Assembly (NCBI GenBank): GCA_963708735.1
Contig: CAVPTW010000042.1
Location: 1-64,000 of the forward strand
DNA: 64,000 nucleotides
Source: JAGPUQ01 sp963708735
GTDB lineage: Bacteria; Pseudomonadota; Gammaproteobacteria; Pseudomonadales; Porticoccaceae
Direction: 5' to 3'
The translations under genes were made by a program, and so were the position numbers. The notes under the pieces were generated by a model that was given only the letters and a program-made list of their open reading frames with translations, did not search any database and was not told the origin of the DNA. Shown here one piece after another: positions 34,870-45,294 of this stretch; the first letter of the stretch is position 1; each line of letters opens with the position of its first letter.

Positions 34870-36000
34870 GTGGAGTTACAGCACTATCTCAAGATCATCG
34901 TCGAACAGGACGGTTCGGATCTGTATTTTTCCACCGGTGCCCCACCCAGCATGAAGGTGCAGGGGAAGCTCACCGCCATCACCGCCGAACCGCTGGCGCC
35001 CGGTGTGGTAGAGGCGCTCGCCGACACCCTGATGGATGCCGAGCAAAAAGCCGAATTCGAGCGCCGACCGGAAATGAATCTGGCCATTTCCGAGTCCGGC
35101 ATCGGCCGGTTTCGGGTCAATATCTTCAAGCAACGCGGCCAGGTGGCGATGGTGATCCGCACCATCAAGACCGAGATTCCCGATTACCGCAGCCTGGGGC
35201 TGCCCGAAACCCTGCCCAAGCTGGTGATGCAGAAGCGCGGGCTGGTGCTGTTCGTCGGCGGCACCGGCTCCGGCAAGTCCACTTCACTCGCTTCGCTCAT
35301 CGACTTCCGCAACAGCAATTCCGCCGGCCACATCATCACCATCGAGGATCCGGTCGAATTCGTCCACCGCCACAAGCGCAGCATCGTCAATCAACGCGAA
35401 GTGGGCATCGACACCGACAGCTATGAGGACGCGCTGCAAAACACCTTGCGCCAGGCCCCGGACGTGATCCTGATCGGCGAGATCCGCAGCCGTGAAACCA
35501 TGGAACACGCGCTCGCCTTCGCCGAGACCGGGCACCTGTGTCTCTCCACGTTGCACGCCAACAATGCCAACCAGGCCCTCGACCGGATCATCAATTTCTT
35601 TCCCGAGGACCGGCACAAACAACTGTTTCTGGATCTGTCGCTGAATCTGCGCGGGATCGTCTCGCAGCGCCTGATTCCCAGCGTCGACGGCAAACGCGCC
35701 GCCGCCATCGAGATCCTGCTGGGCACGCCGCGGGTTTGCGATCTGATCAAGAACGGGAAAGTGGATGAAATCAAGGAAGTCATGATGAAGTCCGAAACCC
35801 AGGGCATGCGCACTTTCGACAGCGCCCTTTACCAGCTTTACCAGGAAGGAAAAATTTCCCTTCAGGAAGCCCTGCAGAATGCGGATTCGGTCAATAACCT
35901 GCGGTTGAGGATTCAGCTCGACGCACCCGAAGGCGCGGCCATTGCCAACGGGTCCGGGCTCACGCTGGCGCTGGAACCGGAAACCGAAACGCCGGCCTGA
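34870..36000 (+). CDS. pilU: Type IV pilus retraction ATPase, PilU type
   Basis: 376 residues. The Walker A is VGGTGSGKST and the Walker B is in DVILIGEIRS; the His box is in TGHLCLSTLHANN. The C-terminal extension DSALYQLYQEGKISLQEALQNADSVN is PilU-like rather than PilT-like. The GTG at 34870 is chosen because AGGGAG sits 8 bases upstream and the family begins at this point (VELQHYLKI). PilU helps PilT to pull back type IV pili. No pilT is adjacent here. The pilSR pair lies 1.9 kb away on the same strand, beyond convergent nadE. Confidence 0.88.
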   Translation: MELQHYLKIIVEQDGSDLYFSTGAPPSMKVQGKLTAITAEPLAPGVVEALADTLMDAEQKAEFERRPEMNLAISESGIGRFRVNIFKQRGQVAMVIRTIKTEIPDYRSLGLPETLPKLVMQKRGLVLFVGGTGSGKSTSLASLIDFRNSNSAGHIITIEDPVEFVHRHKRSIVNQREVGIDTDSYEDALQNTLRQAPDVILIGEIRSRETMEHALAFAETGHLCLSTLHANNANQALDRIINFFPEDRHKQLFLDLSLNLRGIVSQRLIPSVDGKRAAAIEILLGTPRVCDLIKNGKVDEIKEVMMKSETQGMRTFDSALYQLYQEGKISLQEALQNADSVNNLRLRIQLDAPEGAAIANGSGLTLALEPETETPA

Positions 36001-36037
36001 CGCCGCCGGTGCCCCGGCGGAATGGCGGCGATCTCTC

Positions 36038-36144
36038 TTGTAGGAGCGGCACCCTCGCCGCGATCAATCCCGATACCGCGCCAAACCCATCGGCCCGGGG
36101 GCGGGCCTCCTACAGGCACATCCACCGTAGGAGCGGCGCATCCG
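36038..36144. repeat. Second mosaic cluster of repeat types A and B
   Basis: Type A forward (TTGTAGGAGCGGC, then CCCTCGCCGCGAT) at 36038-36064, type B reverse (CATCGGCCCGGGGG, then CGGGCCTCCTACAG) at 36088-36115, and a partial type A (GTAGGAGCGGCGCATCCG) at 36127-36144. These match the elements at 28446-28601, with A and B in opposite orientation again. It lies between the convergent pilU and nadE ends. Confidence 0.75.
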
Positions 36145-36161
36145 ACAATTCCCGGGCGGCG

Positions 36162-37790
36162 TCAGTCGCCCGCACGCCAGCCGTTGGTGATGGGATAGCG
36201 GCGGTCGCGGCCGAAGGCGCGCTCGCTCACGCGCAGACCGACCGGCGCCTGGCGACGCTTGTATTCGTTGACATCCACCATGCGGATCACGCGATAGACG
36301 TCCTCGGCCGCAAAGCCGGCGGCGACGATATCGGCAGCGCTCGCATCCTGCTCCACATAGAGCTCGAGGATACGGTCGAGCACCGGATAGGGTGGCAGCG
36401 AGTCCTCGTCCTTCTGGCCCGGCGCCAGTTCCGCCGAGGGCGGCCGGGTGATGACCGCCTCGGGAATCACCGGCGCAATGCTGTTGCGGTAACGCGACAG
36501 CTCGAACACCATGACCTTGGGGACGTCCTTCAGCACATCGAGTCCACCCGCCATGTCGCCGTAGAGCGTGGCGTAACCCACCGCCATTTCACTCTTGTTG
36601 CCGGTGGTGAGCACCAAATAGCCCTTCTTGTTCGAGATCGCCATCAGCAGCAGGCCGCGCGCCCGCGCCTGAAGATTCTCCTCGGTCTTGTCCGTGGGCA
36701 GGCCCGCGAACTCCTCCGCCAGCGCACCCATGCAGGCGTCGTACACTCCGGCGATATCGATGCTGCGATAACTCACCCCGAGCCGCTCGGCTTCCTCGCG
36801 GGCGCCATCCTTGCTGAGCTGCGAGGTGTAGCGGAAGGGCAGCATGATCGCCTCCACCTGCGCGGCGCCCAGCGCATCCACCGCGATGGCCAGCGTCAGC
36901 GCCGAATCGACACCGCCGGAAAGACCGAGTACCACGCCCTTGAAACCGTTTTTTCGCACATAGTCCCGCACCCCCATCACGAGCGCGCGATACACCGAGG
37001 CGATGGGCTCGAGCGGCGGCGCAAGCGACTGCACCGGCACACTGACCGCGCCGGCATCGACTTCCAGCGTCACGGGATAGAGTCCCTCGTCAAATTGCGG
37101 CGCCTGAAAACAGAGCGTGCCCTTGGCATCCACCACCAGCGAACCGCCATCGAATATCAGTTCGTCCTGACCACCGATCTGATTCACATAGACAATCGGC
37201 AGCCTGCCCTCGCGCGCCCGCGCGGCCAATACTTCCTGACGTTTGTGCAGCTTGCCGCGATGAAAGGGCGAGGCGTTGAGATTCAACATCAGGCGCGCAC
37301 CCGCTGCGGCGGCGGCAGCCGTAGGCCCCGGAAACCAGACATCCTCGCAGATCGTCACCGCCGTGCGCGCACCGGCGATATCGAACAGGCAGGGCGCGCT
37401 GCCGGCGGCAAAATAGCGCTGCTCGTCGAACACCTGATAGTTGGGCAGGCAGTTTTTGTCGTAACGTGCAATCAGTTCGCCGTCGCGGATCACGCCCGCC
37501 GAGTTGTAGAGCCTGCCCTGTTCGCGCCAGGGATAGCCGAGCACCGCGACGATGCCGCGGCAGACGGCCTGTACCTCGGCCAGCGCCCGCTCGATGCGCG
37601 GTTGCAGCGCGGGCCGCAGCAGCAGGTCTTCCGGCGGATAGCCGATCAGCACCAGCTCGGAAAACAGCACGACCTGGGCGCCCAGTTCGTCGCGCGCGGC
37701 GCGCACTGCCTCGATGACCTTGGCGGTATTGCCGGGAATATCCCCCACCAGAGGATTGAGCTGAGCCAGGGCCACTGTGAGTTGGTTCAT
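36162..37790 (-). CDS. nadE: Glutamine-dependent NAD+ synthetase
   Basis: 542 residues: N-terminal carbon-nitrogen hydrolase (glutaminase) domain and C-terminal NAD synthetase domain. The glutaminase has the Glu in FSELVLIGYPPEDLLL and the Cys in TICEDVWFPGP. The ATP pyrophosphatase loop is LGLSGGVDSAL. It amidates nicotinic acid adenine dinucleotide, the last step of NAD synthesis, using glutamine nitrogen. The ATG at 37790 is preferred over one 33 bases upstream, since the family begins MNQLTVALAQLNP. It is convergent with pilU and divergent from pilS. Confidence 0.95.
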   Translation of the reverse strand: MNQLTVALAQLNPLVGDIPGNTAKVIEAVRAARDELGAQVVLFSELVLIGYPPEDLLLRPALQPRIERALAEVQAVCRGIVAVLGYPWREQGRLYNSAGVIRDGELIARYDKNCLPNYQVFDEQRYFAAGSAPCLFDIAGARTAVTICEDVWFPGPTAAAAAAGARLMLNLNASPFHRGKLHKRQEVLAARAREGRLPIVYVNQIGGQDELIFDGGSLVVDAKGTLCFQAPQFDEGLYPVTLEVDAGAVSVPVQSLAPPLEPIASVYRALVMGVRDYVRKNGFKGVVLGLSGGVDSALTLAIAVDALGAAQVEAIMLPFRYTSQLSKDGAREEAERLGVSYRSIDIAGVYDACMGALAEEFAGLPTDKTEENLQARARGLLLMAISNKKGYLVLTTGNKSEMAVGYATLYGDMAGGLDVLKDVPKVMVFELSRYRNSIAPVIPEAVITRPPSAELAPGQKDEDSLPPYPVLDRILELYVEQDASAADIVAAGFAAEDVYRVIRMVDVNEYKRRQAPVGLRVSERAFGRDRRYPITNGWRAGD

Positions 37791-37870
37791 GGTATGGCGC
37801 CTGATTTCGCTGGGGTCCGGCATTTTCGGCTAAAATCCGGGCGCGAGCAAAAACCCACCGGCCGGAGGCC

Positions 37871-39517
37871 ATGACCACGGACCGCACCGCGGACAACAGC
37901 AGCCAGGCCGCTGGCGCGGTGCGGGTGTACGCCTTCTACCGGGTGATGTTCTCCCTGTTGTTTCTGGCGATCCTGCTCAGCAGCGCCTCGCGCGGCCTGT
38001 TCGCCGCTACCCAACCACTGATCCAGTCCGGCGCCATCTACGCTTTTATAGGCGCTTCCACCGTGTTTCTGACGCACGCCCTCTGGCGTCGCTTCGCGCT
38101 CCGCCCCAGCATCCTGTTCGTCCATCTGGTGGTGGATATCGGCTGCATGGCGGCGCTTACCTTTGCCAGCGGCGGCGTCGCCAGCGGCTTCGGTGCCCCA
38201 CTCCTGATTACGGTCGCCTGCGGCGGCGCCGCCTTTGGCGCGCGTCTGGCGTTGCTGCTCGCCGCCATCGCCAGTCTCGCGGTGCTCGGCCAGGAAGTCG
38301 CCGTCGCCTGGACCCGGAACGGCGAACCCGGTCCAGTGGCAGCGGGGCTGCTGGGCATGCTGCTGTTCGTCACCGCCATCAGTGTACAGCGCGCCAGCAG
38401 CCGCCTGCGCGGCGCCCAGCAACGCGAGGCGGTACATGCCGACGCGGCCGCGCGGCTGCAACAGCTCAATGAACTGATCATCCAGCGCATGCTGACCGGC
38501 ATTGTGGTGGTGGATCAGAGCGGGCGCATCGAACTCATCAACGCGGCGGCGGTCGGTCTGCTCGGCGGTCATCAGCCGCAGCGGCCGCTTGCGCTGCGCC
38601 AGTTTCTCGGCGTCTGCCCGCCATTGCTGAAACAGTTTCAGCGCTGGCAAAGTTATCCCTGGCTGCAATCGCCGACCTTTGCCGCCGGCGGCACCGAAAT
38701 CCAGGCGAGCTTCGCCTCCCTGGACCAGCGCGACAGCCGGCGCACCCTGATTTTTCTGGAAGACAACCGCGCCAGCGCCCAGCGCGCGCAACAGCTCAAG
38801 CTCGCGTCCCTGGGCGGACTCACGGCGGGCATCGCCCATGAGATTCGCAACCCCCTGGGCGCCATCAGCCACGCCGCGCAACTGCTCGGTGAGAACGACA
38901 TCGCGGATGGTTCGGTACAACACCTGGCTGAGATCATCGTCCGGCATTCCGAACGCCTGAATCAGATCGTCGAAAACGTGCTGCAGTTGTCCCGTCAGAA
39001 ACCCGCCGAGCTCGTGCGCTTCGACCTCAAGAACTGGTTGCAAAAATTTCTCGCCGAGTTCACCCAGCGCCCCGAACCGTCCGCCGTGATCGAAGCCGAT
39101 ACCAGCGGTCCCGCACTGCTCGTCGAGTTCGACCCGTCGCAGCTCAATCAGGTGCTGACCAACCTGCTCGACAACGCCTTGCGTTACAGCGAAGAACACG
39201 GCAACGCGCGCTGGGCTGCTCTGGAACTCGGCATCGATGCCGCCAGCGGCCGCCCCTGGCTGGATGTGCGCGACCGCGGCACGGGCATCGGAGCCGTCGC
39301 GCAGCAGCGGCTGTTCGAGCCGTTTTTCACCACATCGCGTACCGGAACCGGGCTGGGGTTGTATATTTCTCGCGAGCTCTGTGCGATGAATCGGGCCACG
39401 CTCGAATATCGTTCCCACGCCAGCGCCGCGTCCTCCGCTACCGGTGCCTGTTTCCGGATCGGTTTCGCGCACCCTGATCGCATGCTCGACCAACGCCCAC
39501 GCACCACCGAGACCTGA
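37871..39517 (+). CDS. pilS: PilS-type sensor histidine kinase
   Basis: 548 residues: an N-terminal region of about six hydrophobic segments (residues 20-180), a PAS-like domain (about 195-300), then HisKA with the phospho-accepting His323 in AGIAHEIRNPLGAISHA, and the HATPase domain (TNLLDNALRYSEEHG and GTGLGLYIS). It senses a membrane signal, in relatives the pilin level, and controls PilR. It ends 2 bases before pilR, in the same direction. No pilin gene is in the window. Confidence 0.9.
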   Translation: MTTDRTADNSSQAAGAVRVYAFYRVMFSLLFLAILLSSASRGLFAATQPLIQSGAIYAFIGASTVFLTHALWRRFALRPSILFVHLVVDIGCMAALTFASGGVASGFGAPLLITVACGGAAFGARLALLLAAIASLAVLGQEVAVAWTRNGEPGPVAAGLLGMLLFVTAISVQRASSRLRGAQQREAVHADAAARLQQLNELIIQRMLTGIVVVDQSGRIELINAAAVGLLGGHQPQRPLALRQFLGVCPPLLKQFQRWQSYPWLQSPTFAAGGTEIQASFASLDQRDSRRTLIFLEDNRASAQRAQQLKLASLGGLTAGIAHEIRNPLGAISHAAQLLGENDIADGSVQHLAEIIVRHSERLNQIVENVLQLSRQKPAELVRFDLKNWLQKFLAEFTQRPEPSAVIEADTSGPALLVEFDPSQLNQVLTNLLDNALRYSEEHGNARWAALELGIDAASGRPWLDVRDRGTGIGAVAQQRLFEPFFTTSRTGTGLGLYISRELCAMNRATLEYRSHASAASSATGACFRIGFAHPDRMLDQRPRTTET

Positions 39518-39519
39518 TC

Positions 39520-40911
<1,392 letters not shown>

Positions 40912-40954
40912 AACCGGGCCGCCGCAGCGCGACATCAGGCGGCAGCCCCATGCT

Positions 40955-41212
40955 CTACATCCCAGCCCGGAAACACCGGGACCGCCGGATGGCACCGAAG
41001 CGCTTTTGCGCGTTGTTTGGCGCACTCGACCTGGCGGGCCGGTGGCCACTCCGCTCACCCGCCCAGCGGTTCTTGACTGAAGCCGCGAATCGTCCGTAAG
41101 CCGGCTGGATCGGATACAGACATGATGTCCTTCCACTTTTCGCAGCGCTTCAGGATCTCCTGAGGAAGTTTTTTCAATTGACGCTCTGTGCTTGGGGAGA
41201 CACGGCGCGGAA
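40955..41212 (-). pseudogene. Decayed RelE/HigB-type toxin gene
   Basis: On the minus strand one frame reads RVSPSTERQLKKLPQEIL and ERQ-type toxin text (KRCEKWKD, then LRTIRGFSQEPLGG) and then stops (41055). The frame shifted by one continues ERSGHRPARSSAPNNAQ, which resembles the usual GERSGHRSSRLN continuation of this family, up to a stop at 40955-40957. This looks like an mRNA-interferase gene broken by a frameshift and then degenerate. No antitoxin gene adjoins it; a few substitutions damage the C-terminal part. It lies between pilR and mutS. The call is by eye. Confidence 0.5.
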
Positions 41213-41315
41213 TACCGAAATCTGCAACACCTTTTCGCCGTCCGGTATCGCGCCGATAATCGCGGGCTCCAGCCACCGGCGCGCCCGGTGGCCGCCGTGC
41301 CACAGGAAGCGCGAC

Positions 41316-43895
41316 TTGAACAGTCAGAATCCACCGCCCGCCAGCCTCGCCGCCCACACCCCGATGATGCAGCAGTATCTGCGTCTGAAGGCGGAGCACC
41401 CCGACCTGCTGCTGTTCTACCGCATGGGGGATTTCTATGAGCTGTTCTACGACGACGCGCGCCGCGCCGCCCAGTTGCTCGATGTCACCCTCACCAGCCG
41501 CGGCCAGTCGGCGGGCCAGCCGATTCCCATGGCCGGGGTTCCCTATCACGCGGTGGAAGGTTACCTCGCGCGCCTGATCCGGCTGGGCGAGTCCGTGGCG
41601 ATCTGCGAGCAGGTCGGCGATCCCGCAACCAGCAAGGGGCCGGTGGAGCGGCGCGTGGTGCGCCTGGTCACGCCGGGCACCGTCAGCGACGAGGCGCTGC
41701 TCGATCAGCGCCGCGACAATCTGCTGGTGGCGGCGCACGGAAGCAGCGGTCGCTACGGTATCGCGGCCCTCGACATCGGCAGCGGCCGCTTCACGGTGAC
41801 CGAGGTGAAGGGCGACGAGGCGCTGGCGGGCGAGCTGGAGCGCCTCGACCCGGCGGAACTGCTGATCCCCGAGGGCTTCGCCGCCGGTATCGATCTCGAC
41901 GCGCGCGCCGGCACCCGCCGCCGGCCGCCCTGGGAGTTCGACCTCGACAGCGCGCGGCGCGCGCTGTGCGAGCAGTTTCAGACCCGGGATCTGGCCGGCT
42001 TCGGCTGCGACCACCTCGATCTCGCGCTCGCCGCGGCGGGCTGTCTGCTGGCCTATGCCCGCACCACCCAGCGCACCGCCCTGCCCCACCTGCGCGCTCT
42101 GATCCAGGAGCGCGCCGACGATTGCGTGTTTCTCGACGCCGCCACGCGCCGCAATCTGGAACTCGATACCAACCTGCGGGGCGGGCGCGACAACACCCTG
42201 CTCTCGGTGCTCGACGCGACCGCCACCGCCATGGGCAGCCGCCTGCTGCAACGCTGGCTCAACCGGCCGCTGCGGGATCTGATCGCGATCGCCGGCCGCC
42301 AGCAGGCCATCGCCGAACTGAGCGCGGATTTTGGTTACGAAGGCGTGCGCCCGGTACTTGCGGGCATCGGCGACGTGGAGCGCATTCTGGGTCGCGTGGC
42401 GCTGCGCTCGGCGCGGCCCCGGGATCTGGCGCGGTTGCGCGATTCCCTCGCCGCGCTGCCGCAACTGCAAGCGGCTCTGGCAGGACTGGGGAGTCCGGAG
42501 ATACGCAGTCTGGCCACGCGCGCGGGCGAGTTTCCCGAGCTCACCGCGCTGCTGAGCGCCGCGCTGGTGGAAAACCCGCCCATGGTGCTGCGCGATGGCG
42601 GCGTGATCGCATCCGGCTACGACGCCGAACTGGACGAACTGAACGGGCTCGCCACCCATGCCGGGGATTATCTGATCGCGCTCGAAACCCGCGAACGCGA
42701 GCGCACCGGCATCGCCACCCTCAAGGTGGGCTACAACCGCGTTCACGGCTATTACATCGAGCTCTCCCGCAGCCAGGCCGCGCAGGCGCCGCTCGACTAC
42801 CAGCGCCGCCAGACCCTGAAAAATGCCGAGCGCTACATCACGCCGGAACTCAAGACCTTCGAGGACAAGGCCCTCAGCGCCCAGAGCCGGGCTCTGGCGC
42901 GCGAAAAACTTCTGTACGAACAATTGCTCGACGCGCTCAACCAGCACCTCGGGCCGCTGCTGGACAGCGCAGCCGCCGTGGCCGCGCTGGATGTACTGGT
43001 GAATTTCGCCGAACGCGGCGCGGCGCTCGGCTTTGCGCTGCCGGAAGTCACGGCGGAACCGGGGCTGGAGATTCGCGCCGGCCGCCACCCGGTAGTGGAG
43101 CGGAGCATCGATACGCCCTTCATCGCCAACGATCTGGTCCTGGATGACGCGCGCCGCATGCTCATCGTCACCGGGCCCAACATGGGCGGCAAATCCACCT
43201 ACATGCGCCAGATCGCGCTGATCGCCCTGCTCGCCCATGTCGGCGCCGGGGTGCCGGCCGAGCGCGCGCGCATCGGGCTGATCGACCGCATCTTCACCCG
43301 CATCGGCTCGGCCGACGATCTCGCCGGCGGGCGCTCGACCTTCATGGTGGAGATGACCGAGACCGCCAATATCCTCCACAACGCCAGCGACCGCAGTCTG
43401 GTATTGCTCGACGAGATCGGGCGCGGCACCAGCACCTTCGATGGCCTGGCGCTGGCCTGGGCCTGCGCGGTGCATCTGGCGCGCGAAGTGCGCGCCTTCA
43501 CCCTGTTCGCCACTCACTACTTCGAGCTGACCGCGCTGCCGGAGCAGGCAGCGGGCGTCGCCAACGTGCATCTCGATGCGACCGAATACCGCGACCGCAT
43601 CGTGTTTCTGCACAGCGTGCGGGAGGGGCCGGCAAGTCGCAGCTACGGTATTCAGGTGGCGCGTCTGGCCGGCGTGCCGGGCGTCGTGATCGAGTTGGCG
43701 CGCCAGGAATTGCAGCGGCTGGAACAGGGCGCGCAGACGCGCACGGCCGCACCGCAACCACCGGCCCAGGCGGACCTGTTCGCGCCCGCCGATCCCCTGC
43801 GCGCGGCGCTCGCCGCCGCGGACCCGGACCAGCTCAGCCCGCGCGCGGCGCTCGATCTGCTGTATCGGCTGCAGGCGCTCGCGCGCGCCGATTAA
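41316..43895 (+). CDS. mutS: DNA mismatch repair protein MutS
   Basis: 859 residues. It recognises base mismatches and starts repair with MutL. The mismatch-binding FYE motif is in RMGDFYELFYDDA, the Walker A loop is TGPNMGGKSTYMRQ, and DEIGRGTSTFDG follows. The start is probably TTG at 41316, with AGGAAG 6 bases upstream; it lies just before the family opening AAHTPMMQQYLRL. The longer frame upstream overlaps the toxin remnant and is not used. It is followed by fdxA, as in pseudomonads. Confidence 0.95.
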   Translation: MNSQNPPPASLAAHTPMMQQYLRLKAEHPDLLLFYRMGDFYELFYDDARRAAQLLDVTLTSRGQSAGQPIPMAGVPYHAVEGYLARLIRLGESVAICEQVGDPATSKGPVERRVVRLVTPGTVSDEALLDQRRDNLLVAAHGSSGRYGIAALDIGSGRFTVTEVKGDEALAGELERLDPAELLIPEGFAAGIDLDARAGTRRRPPWEFDLDSARRALCEQFQTRDLAGFGCDHLDLALAAAGCLLAYARTTQRTALPHLRALIQERADDCVFLDAATRRNLELDTNLRGGRDNTLLSVLDATATAMGSRLLQRWLNRPLRDLIAIAGRQQAIAELSADFGYEGVRPVLAGIGDVERILGRVALRSARPRDLARLRDSLAALPQLQAALAGLGSPEIRSLATRAGEFPELTALLSAALVENPPMVLRDGGVIASGYDAELDELNGLATHAGDYLIALETRERERTGIATLKVGYNRVHGYYIELSRSQAAQAPLDYQRRQTLKNAERYITPELKTFEDKALSAQSRALAREKLLYEQLLDALNQHLGPLLDSAAAVAALDVLVNFAERGAALGFALPEVTAEPGLEIRAGRHPVVERSIDTPFIANDLVLDDARRMLIVTGPNMGGKSTYMRQIALIALLAHVGAGVPAERARIGLIDRIFTRIGSADDLAGGRSTFMVEMTETANILHNASDRSLVLLDEIGRGTSTFDGLALAWACAVHLAREVRAFTLFATHYFELTALPEQAAGVANVHLDATEYRDRIVFLHSVREGPASRSYGIQVARLAGVPGVVIELARQELQRLEQGAQTRTAAPQPPAQADLFAPADPLRAALAAADPDQLSPRAALDLLYRLQALARAD

Positions 43896-43970
43896 GCGAA
43901 ATCGCCACGTTCAGCTCAGTTGTGATTGGTTATAATCGCGGCCCCTGAACGTCCACATGGAGCGCAAACG

Positions 43971-44294
43971 ATGACCTTTGTAGTCGGGGAAAACTGCATC
44001 AAGTGCAAATTTACCGATTGCGTGGAAGTCTGTCCGGTGGACTGCTTTTACGAAGGCCCCAACTTCCTGGTAATCCACCCCGACGAGTGCATCGACTGCG
44101 CCCTGTGCGAGCCCGAGTGTCCGGCGAACGCGATTTTTTCCGAGGATGAACTGCCGGCGGACCAGAAGGATTTTCTCGCGCTGAACAGCGAGCTCGCGCA
44201 GATCTGGCCCAACATCACCTTGCGCAAGGCGGCCCCGGCCGACGCCGAGGAATGGAATGGCAAGCCCGGCAAGCGCGAATTACTGGAGCGCTGA
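43971..44294 (+). CDS. fdxA: Ferredoxin FdxA (7Fe-8S type)
   Basis: 107 residues with two Fe-S cluster binding sites: CIKCKFTDCVEVCPVDCF and CIDCALCEPECP. This is the layout of the 7Fe ferredoxin A family (Azotobacter FdI-like). It donates electrons in redox reactions. The ATG at 43971 has GGAG 8 bases upstream. A TATAAT box at 43931-43936 suggests its own promoter. It is convergent with nlpD; the 77-base gap holds the tandem repeat but no rpoS. Confidence 0.95.
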   Translation: MTFVVGENCIKCKFTDCVEVCPVDCFYEGPNFLVIHPDECIDCALCEPECPANAIFSEDELPADQKDFLALNSELAQIWPNITLRKAAPADAEEWNGKPGKRELLER

Positions 44295-44338
44295 TCGGCT
44301 TGGCAGCGGGCGGGACCGCCCGCCAATTACTGCGTCGG

Positions 44339-44383
44339 CACCTATTGTGAAGGCGCCTATTGTGAAGGCACCTATTGTGAAGG
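44339..44383. repeat. 15-base unit in three tandem copies across the nlpD stop codon
   Basis: CACCTATTGTGAAGG, CGCCTATTGTGAAGG, CACCTATTGTGAAGG run head to tail. On the minus strand each copy is five codons carrying P-S-Q-stop. The first stop ends nlpD and two further in-frame stops follow. The copies differ by one base. Confidence 0.9.
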
Positions 44384-45190
44384 TAACAGGCGCGTCGGAT
44401 CGATCGGTTCGCCCTGCTTGCGGATTTCGAAATAGAGCCGGCCGGGATTGGCCGCATCGCCACCCACTTCGCCCAGACGCTGGCCGGCGGTGACCTTGTC
44501 GCCCTCGTGCACCGCCATGACGCGGTTGTAGGCATAGGCGCTCAGGTACATCTCATTGTGCTGGACGATGATGAGCTGGCCGTAGCCGCGCAACCCGTCG
44601 CCGGCGTAGACCACCTCGCCGGACGCCGCCGCCTGGATCGGGGTGCCTGGCTGACTTTGAATGTTGATCCCCTTGAACTGGCCGTTGCTGTCGTACTCGC
44701 GCGTGACGTTACCGGTAACCGGCCATTGCCAGACCCAGCTCGATGCCGATGGCCCCGGGGCTGGACTGCCGGTCTGCGGCGCGGTCGCAGCGGCCGGGGG
44801 CTGCACGGACGCTCCCGCCACGACCGGACGCGGGCCGGGCTGAGTATCGAGCTGGGGCTGGGGAACGGCCATCACGACTACCCCGGACGCTGCCGTCGCC
44901 TTGCCCGCCGCTGATTCCGCGGGAACGGGCGGATCCACCACCAGACGGTTGCCCACATGAAGCAGATAGGGTGGCGCCAGATGGTTGAGCTGGGCGAGCT
45001 TATCCACCGTGGTTTCGTAACGCCAGGCAATGGCGTAGAGGGTGTCGCCGCGCACCACCACATGGACGCGCTGGCTGGGCTGCACGGTGGGCGATTGGTC
45101 CACGGTTACCACCGGCGCGCGCTGCGCCGCGCAGCTCGCAAGCACCAGTCCCAGTAGTGCCACCGCGATCAGCTCGCCACCGCCAATCAT
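44372..45190 (-). CDS. nlpD: Murein hydrolase activator NlpD (lipoprotein, LysM + LytM)
   Basis: 272 residues. A lipobox (LVLASC) places it on the outer membrane as a lipoprotein. A LysM domain (VVRGDTLYAIAWRYETT, residues about 45-90) binds peptidoglycan; the C-terminal LytM (M23) domain follows a proline-rich linker. Active M23 enzymes have H and D zinc ligands; here GINIQSQ, AYAYNR and LYFEIRK replace them, so it is a non-enzymatic activator of amidase AmiC in cell separation. The start at 45190 fits the signal peptide; an upstream in-frame ATG does not. The gene ends in the tandem repeat at 44339-44383. Confidence 0.9.
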   Translation of the reverse strand: MIGGGELIAVALLGLVLASCAAQRAPVVTVDQSPTVQPSQRVHVVVRGDTLYAIAWRYETTVDKLAQLNHLAPPYLLHVGNRLVVDPPVPAESAAGKATAASGVVVMAVPQPQLDTQPGPRPVVAGASVQPPAAATAPQTGSPAPGPSASSWVWQWPVTGNVTREYDSNGQFKGINIQSQPGTPIQAAASGEVVYAGDGLRGYGQLIIVQHNEMYLSAYAYNRVMAVHEGDKVTAGQRLGEVGGDAANPGRLYFEIRKQGEPIDPTRLLPSQ

Positions 45191-45294
45191 GGCCGCGCCC
45201 TTGCAGCCCGCGCGCACCACCGCGCCCGTCACCGCAGTCTGGTTAACGGCGCACCGGCTGCATTTTGCTGTTGTGTCGGATCGGTACACAGGGA

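Noticed and set aside
41055..43757. Minus-strand 900-residue ORF opposite mutS
   Set aside because: Shadow of mutS, except for its last ~50 residues, which are reported as a toxin remnant.
44339..44383. CRISPR-like repeats
   Set aside because: Units are head to tail without spacers, and only three copies.
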